Part shown: piece after piece, positions 60,249-64,000 of the stretch
Layout of the letters: the number at the start of each line of letters is the position of its first letter
Numbering within the stretch: the first letter of the stretch is position 1
NCBI GenBank assembly: GCA_002224055.1
Contig: AZLU01000004.1
Location: 511,405 to 575,404, forward strand
From: Pezizomycotina sp. ARF18
Taxonomy: Eukaryota > Ascomycota
Direction: 5' to 3'
DNA length: 64,000 nt
Notes under the pieces: generated by a model
Told to the model about the DNA's origin: nothing
Seen by the model: only the letters and a program-made list of their open reading frames with translations
The model's database searches: none
Position numbers and translations under genes: made by a program

Positions 60249-61565
60249 GCTGTTGTTGATGAATGCTTTTGATGATGATTGAAATGTAAACGCGGTTGGA
60301 ACTTCGGTCCTCTTTTTCCTAAAATTGAAATGGTAAAAGCTAGTTTAGATATTTTTTTCAAATTAAGAAACGAGATTGGAGGTTATAGATAAAGGAAGAC
60401 GAGGGCATCGTACCAAGTATATAGAAAGTAGTATAGTCGTGGGATAATAGTCTTAGTGTTCACTGCTGAAAGGTTGAAGCCTTGGTAAATGTTAGGATTA
60501 TAGGTAAAGTGAATATGAAATAAAGGTTTTCTCATAAATACAAAAGAAATAAATATAAACAAATATAGAAAATCAAATAGTAAGACGAGGTTGTGGCTAG
60601 TAGAATCTATAGAGTCTTCAGCAAGAGATTAAGAGGAAATCTGCTCTACTATATGTTGTACAAGACTAAAAAGGATGATATTTAAAGGTCCTTAAAATAT
60701 ATATATATTTAAATAAATAAAAAAAGGTAATCTGAAATGAGGCGCCAAGGTCTTCTCAGAATATTGAAGGAGCTTATGAGGGATTATATAGATTTATAAA
60801 TCTACTTGAATTGAGTCGATATCCTCTCGAAGTGAGTGAATAGGCCCTCGCCTGGTAGTGGAACTTCTACGGAACTTTCAGTCTGTTTCACTCGAACTTT
60901 CTTCTATTGGACAAAATCTGGGTATTTTCGCCTAAATTGCGTGGTGTTCCTTCCCTATTTGGAAGGGTATCGTTGGGTTTTTGTCCAAATGACGCTACGT
61001 CGTAGGGTGGGTCCCAGACTACTTTCTGTTTAAATTCCTCCAGGTGCCGGGGGTTTTTTTTACTGAGTGACTGCAGAATAGAATCATAAAAAAAATATCA
61101 ATGAAAATTTTTTGTTACATTTAACCTCTACTTTATCCGCATATGGGTTTTGATACAGTAAGAAACAAGAATGAACTTTTGGTGGAGCCTTCCATTGATG
61201 ACCACAAAGTCACAAAGATCGCAACCAATAAGGAAGTAGAGGGATATCAATACAAAAGCTGGAGTTCTTAGGATCCAGATACTATATACATTCTGAAGCC
61301 TTATTCAACGTTGTTCCTTTCTTTACTCTTCCATCCGCTCTTGTTCCCTTTCTTTTTACTCTTCCATCCGCTCATTCCCGAGAATATGGATAAGTTTTTG
61401 TATCATCTTTAGAAAGCTTTGCAAGATCCTGCACCAATCAAAGGCATCTACTCCCCTTATAGAAAGACAAAAAAAGCAAAAAAAAAAAAAACCAGCTTGT
61501 GCTAAAAACGCCGTTGGATTGTTAACTATTTCTCGCTAACAAAAATAGAAATACTGTATAAATCG
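60249..61565. other. Intergenic stretch, no gene seen
   Basis: AT-rich, with a TATA-rich run near 60698-60720, an A-rich tract near 61476-61490 and the short direct repeat listed next. An open frame at 60836-61033 has no recognisable content. Confidence 0.35.
61311..61374. repeat. Direct duplication of a 30-32 bp pyrimidine motif
   Basis: TGTTCC-CTTTCTTT-ACTCTTCCATCCGCTC occurs twice side by side, differing only by small length changes in the C and T runs. It lies about 200 bases upstream of the next gene and could be promoter sequence. Confidence 0.8.
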
Positions 61566-61995
61566 GTGTTTTGTCGCTCAGATATAATAACCCTTGCTCA
61601 CATATCAACCCGGTCCATTATCTCTCTCTGTGTGTCCGGCTTAGCCATTGCCCGGACTCATGAGCCACGATTCGACCTTATGGAGTCCGTAATTCGGATT
61701 CCAAAGTACTGCGCTGAATGCAAGTCCCAATTCGACACGGATAGCCCAAGATGTCCTTTTGTTCCAATCGCTGCCGCTCTCGACGCCATTACAATCAGAA
61801 AAAAGGTCTCTAAAGAGCTGTCAACAATGCATACGATTCGCTCACAGTCCTAAATCCTCATGAAATCGTCATTAAGGATTTACGTCAATCATTCCAGACA
61901 TACCAACTGCGGCGTTGAAGGGATACCGGCTGCGAAAACTGGATCCGTCATTGCGCTTTAAAATTTATATGCCACCCCGCCGCCGCACGCGTTAA
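61566..61995 (+). CDS. Small CxxC-containing protein of unknown function
   Basis: A long open frame without a firm start carries RTHEPRFDLMESVIRIPKYC followed at once by AECKSQFDTDSPRCPF, giving a C-x2-C-x10-C spacing that could be part of a metal site. It continues AITIRKKVSKELST. After two one-base shifts it reads LNPHEIVIKDLRQSFQTYQL and KGYRLRKLDPSLRFKIYMPP with a basic RRRTR end and TAA at 61995. The continuous texture across shifts mirrors what the certain genes show. The earliest real ATG in frame is at about 61679; an upstream exon is possible because a CAG precedes 61580. No family is recognised. Confidence 0.35.
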
Positions 61996-62470
61996 GGATG
62001 TTTAGCGCTTATGGTGTAGTATCGGGTTACGAAGGCAACGCTCGCCGGTCTACGCGTTCTTCTTTTCAGACTGATCCATCCAGCCTTCAGATATACCTTC
62101 GCGACTGTTGCTGCTCAGGCTTCATTGTCAGCAAAAGACGGCTTTATGGCGATTTAAATTGGCGTGGAGTATAAACTGTGAGCTTTATAAGGTTCATGGC
62201 GTGGTTCGGTGAGGTTGAATTTTGAGGAGTTTGTTTATAACGAGTGTGCTGTTGATGGATGCGAATCTGTGAGCTTTCTGGCACCGATATGTCAGAGACA
62301 TCTGGAGGAAGGTGAATGGTAATCTACAATCTATTCTCCTGGGAGCCGGGATAGGATTATTCGCTTCGCGGTCTTTTGCTGCTGGCGAGGTTTTAGGGTG
62401 GGTTACAAGTTCTAAAAGCCCCCAAAAAGAAAAAAAAAAAAAAAAATTTTTTTTTTACACACCAAAATGA

Positions 62471-63020
62471 AGAAGGACTAACACACAAATAAGCGAATAT
62501 ACCGGCCGGGTATACAATGTTGAAGAATTCAAGAATAAATCAAACCTTAGACGCCGGGCCGACGACTACACTTTTGCAAAACGGCGTGATAATCAAAAAG
62601 ATATGCAAGAGGTCGTGATTCCTTCGGAGTCTAGGCATTCTTTCCTGCGGTATATCAACACGATCAACCTCCACGATGAGCTACAGGCGCAGAATTTGTC
62701 GTTTAATACCGGTTACATTCTAAAAGACGATAAGATATATCCGTGACAACTAGATATGTGTAGCCGGTGAAGATTCCTAGCGGAGTACAGAAGAGCACCG
62801 CTGTAAAGGTTCCGTGGTATATCCTGGGAACGGAAAAGAATTGGAGCGACTTGACAGAATATTCAAAATATGCTTGCTTCATCACACATGCTGAGGATGC
62901 TTCGCGCTGTTATGCTCACGGCGTTTTATCCCCTAGGAAATTAGTAAATTTGAATGGATTGTTGAGTGGGACTTCTGTCTGCGAATTTTGGAATGTGCGG
63001 TATCTTTTTTTTTTTTTAAG
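62471..63020 (+). CDS. Possible coding region, two protein-like frames
   Basis: Frame one (62471-62746, 91 codons without stop) reads GRVYNVEEFKNKSNLRRRAD and EVVIPSESRHSFLRYINTIN, with IYP before its stop. Frame two (62767-63020) starts KIPSGVQKSTAVKVPWYILG and contains WSDLTEYSKYACFITHAEDA, ending at a T run. The change of frame close to the first stop is what a single-base loss would produce. There is no ATG at the start, so an upstream exon would be needed. An A(17)T(10) junction lies just before it (about 62431-62456). No family is recognised; chance cannot be excluded. Confidence 0.25.
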
Positions 63021-63503
63021 ATGAGCTATGCATTGAAGAGTCGAAGTGAAAACGCCGAATTGATCGCGTAGATGAGTTAGACAGGAGATATGATACGTTC
63101 ATGTTGAACTGTGAGAACAATCGCGTTGAAGCTGCAAGTCAATACCCGCGCAGACGCCGATCCGCCCAAGTATAGGCTGATTGATAGCAAGGTGGTAGGT
63201 AGACCCGACATATAGCGTGAGTTTAGCGATGGCTGTGATCCACCAGAAAAAAAGGAGAGCGTTGTACGTGGACTGCCTTTTCGGGGGTGATCGGATTTAC
63301 CCGCGATAAGGTCACTGCTGTCCTGTTTGCTTGTCGAAGCTTTCGGGACAGGCGTTCCGTAACAATATAGAAACTCTTTTTTCAGAGATCTTACCAACCG
63401 TGAGTCCAAGCAAGCTCCATTCTGACAGCAGGGTTAGTTTAGTTTTTTTTTTTTTTTACAGCTTTAAAAACGCTTTTTGTGGGTTAAAACAGAACCCTCC
63501 ACA

Positions 63504-64000
63504 TGAGTGAGACAAGAATTGAATTATCGGCGTTATCATTTACACTGTTGAACAAAATCAAGTAAGCGGATGATGGCCACGCATTTCTCGTCTCTGTTCT
63601 TAATATTCATGCAGGCATGCCTTCTTCCTTTGCGTGATTTATCAGTCTCAAGTTGGGTTGCTAAAGTTTCCTCAATCAGCGAAACAGCGTCTTCCGGTAA
63701 GGCTTACCAAGAATCGCTGAAGCAACTTGTACCTACTTGCGGGTGGTTTCTTCTCGCATGCAAATTTCTCATTGCGTTATACCTCAGGAAACTAAAAGCC
63801 AAGGGGCAGTTGAGAAAAGGCTAAAGTTATTAGAATAATTAAGGCAGTATTCAATATCCCCGGTCCGAGAATTGAGACAGCCATCTCGCCCCAACCTGCT
63901 TTACAAGAATGTCTGCTTGACCTGCAGGTGAACGATTTCGTCTCGTGAAAACTGCAAGTATACGTGCTCTTGCACGAAAGATTATGTCTTCAATCCCCCG
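63504..64000 (+). CDS. 5' part of an unknown gene, runs off the window
   Basis: The ATG at 63504 reads MSETRIELSALSFTLLNKIK; after a shift it continues with LRDLSVSSWVAKVSSISETA, KAYQESLKQLVPTCGWFLLA and CKFLIALYLRKLKAKGQL. After another shift it reads EKAKVIRIIKAVFNIPGPRI, ETAISPQPALQECLLDLQVN, to about 63945. The N-terminus is helical, and one segment around GWFLLACKFLIALYL could be a membrane helix or a buried core helix. A T run and CAG (about 63444-63461) precede the start and may be a leader-intron acceptor. Partial at the window end; no family recognised. Confidence 0.4.

Overview
The window reads as nuclear DNA of a filamentous ascomycete. Four gene families are recognisable: the fungal ER-fusion GTPase Sey1, an Mga2/Spt23-type membrane-anchored transcription factor, a fungal-type divergent Hsp70 and a Ypq/Rtc2-type vacuolar PQ-loop transporter. 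Introns are short (45-125 nt, plus some long leader introns), start GTAAGT/GTATGT/GTACGT, carry CTAAC/CTGAC-type branch sites and end in CAG or TAG. Long gene-poor stretches and long poly(T)/poly(A) tracts lie between genes. A Pezizomycete such as a truffle is a guess from this layout only.

Layout: 1-5.8 kb, no convincing gene, ending in a pyrimidine-rich leader; 6.51-7.74 kb (+) PQ-loop transporter; 8.6-11.8 kb, unassigned; 12.0-14.4 kb (-) two tandem four-helix membrane proteins; 15.1-15.4 kb (-) a small Cys-rich membrane protein; 16.4-18.5 kb (-) Hsp70; 20.0-21.7 kb (+) a coiled-coil protein of unknown function; 22.7-25.0 kb (+) two GC-rich unknown genes; 25.0-30.4 kb, diverged satellite-like repeats; 30.8-33.6 kb (-) SEY1; 35.5-40.3 kb (+) intron-containing unknown gene(s); 40.5-43.5 kb, T-rich upstream region; 43.5-48.5 kb (+) MGA2/SPT23; 48.5-59.7 kb, T-rich gene-poor DNA with diverged repeats; 59.8-64 kb, small unknown genes, the last running off the end.

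The dominant oddity is that every recognisable gene is interrupted by single-base frameshifts, usually one G missing from a G run on the coding strand, while splice sites and protein conservation stay intact. The lost context AAGGAC to AAGAC recurs three times. This looks more like systematic consensus error in a long-read assembly than like gene death, and it hides genes from ORF finders. Coordinates of CDS entries span all pieces of each gene.

The recognised proteins do not form a cluster or pathway. Sey1 and Mga2/Spt23 both act at the ER membrane, but neighbourhood in a fungal genome is weak evidence of a shared job. I found no CRISPR array, tRNA, rRNA or intact transposon. The most interesting undescribed items are the tandem tetraspan pair, the coiled-coil protein, and several small split genes without recognisable family.
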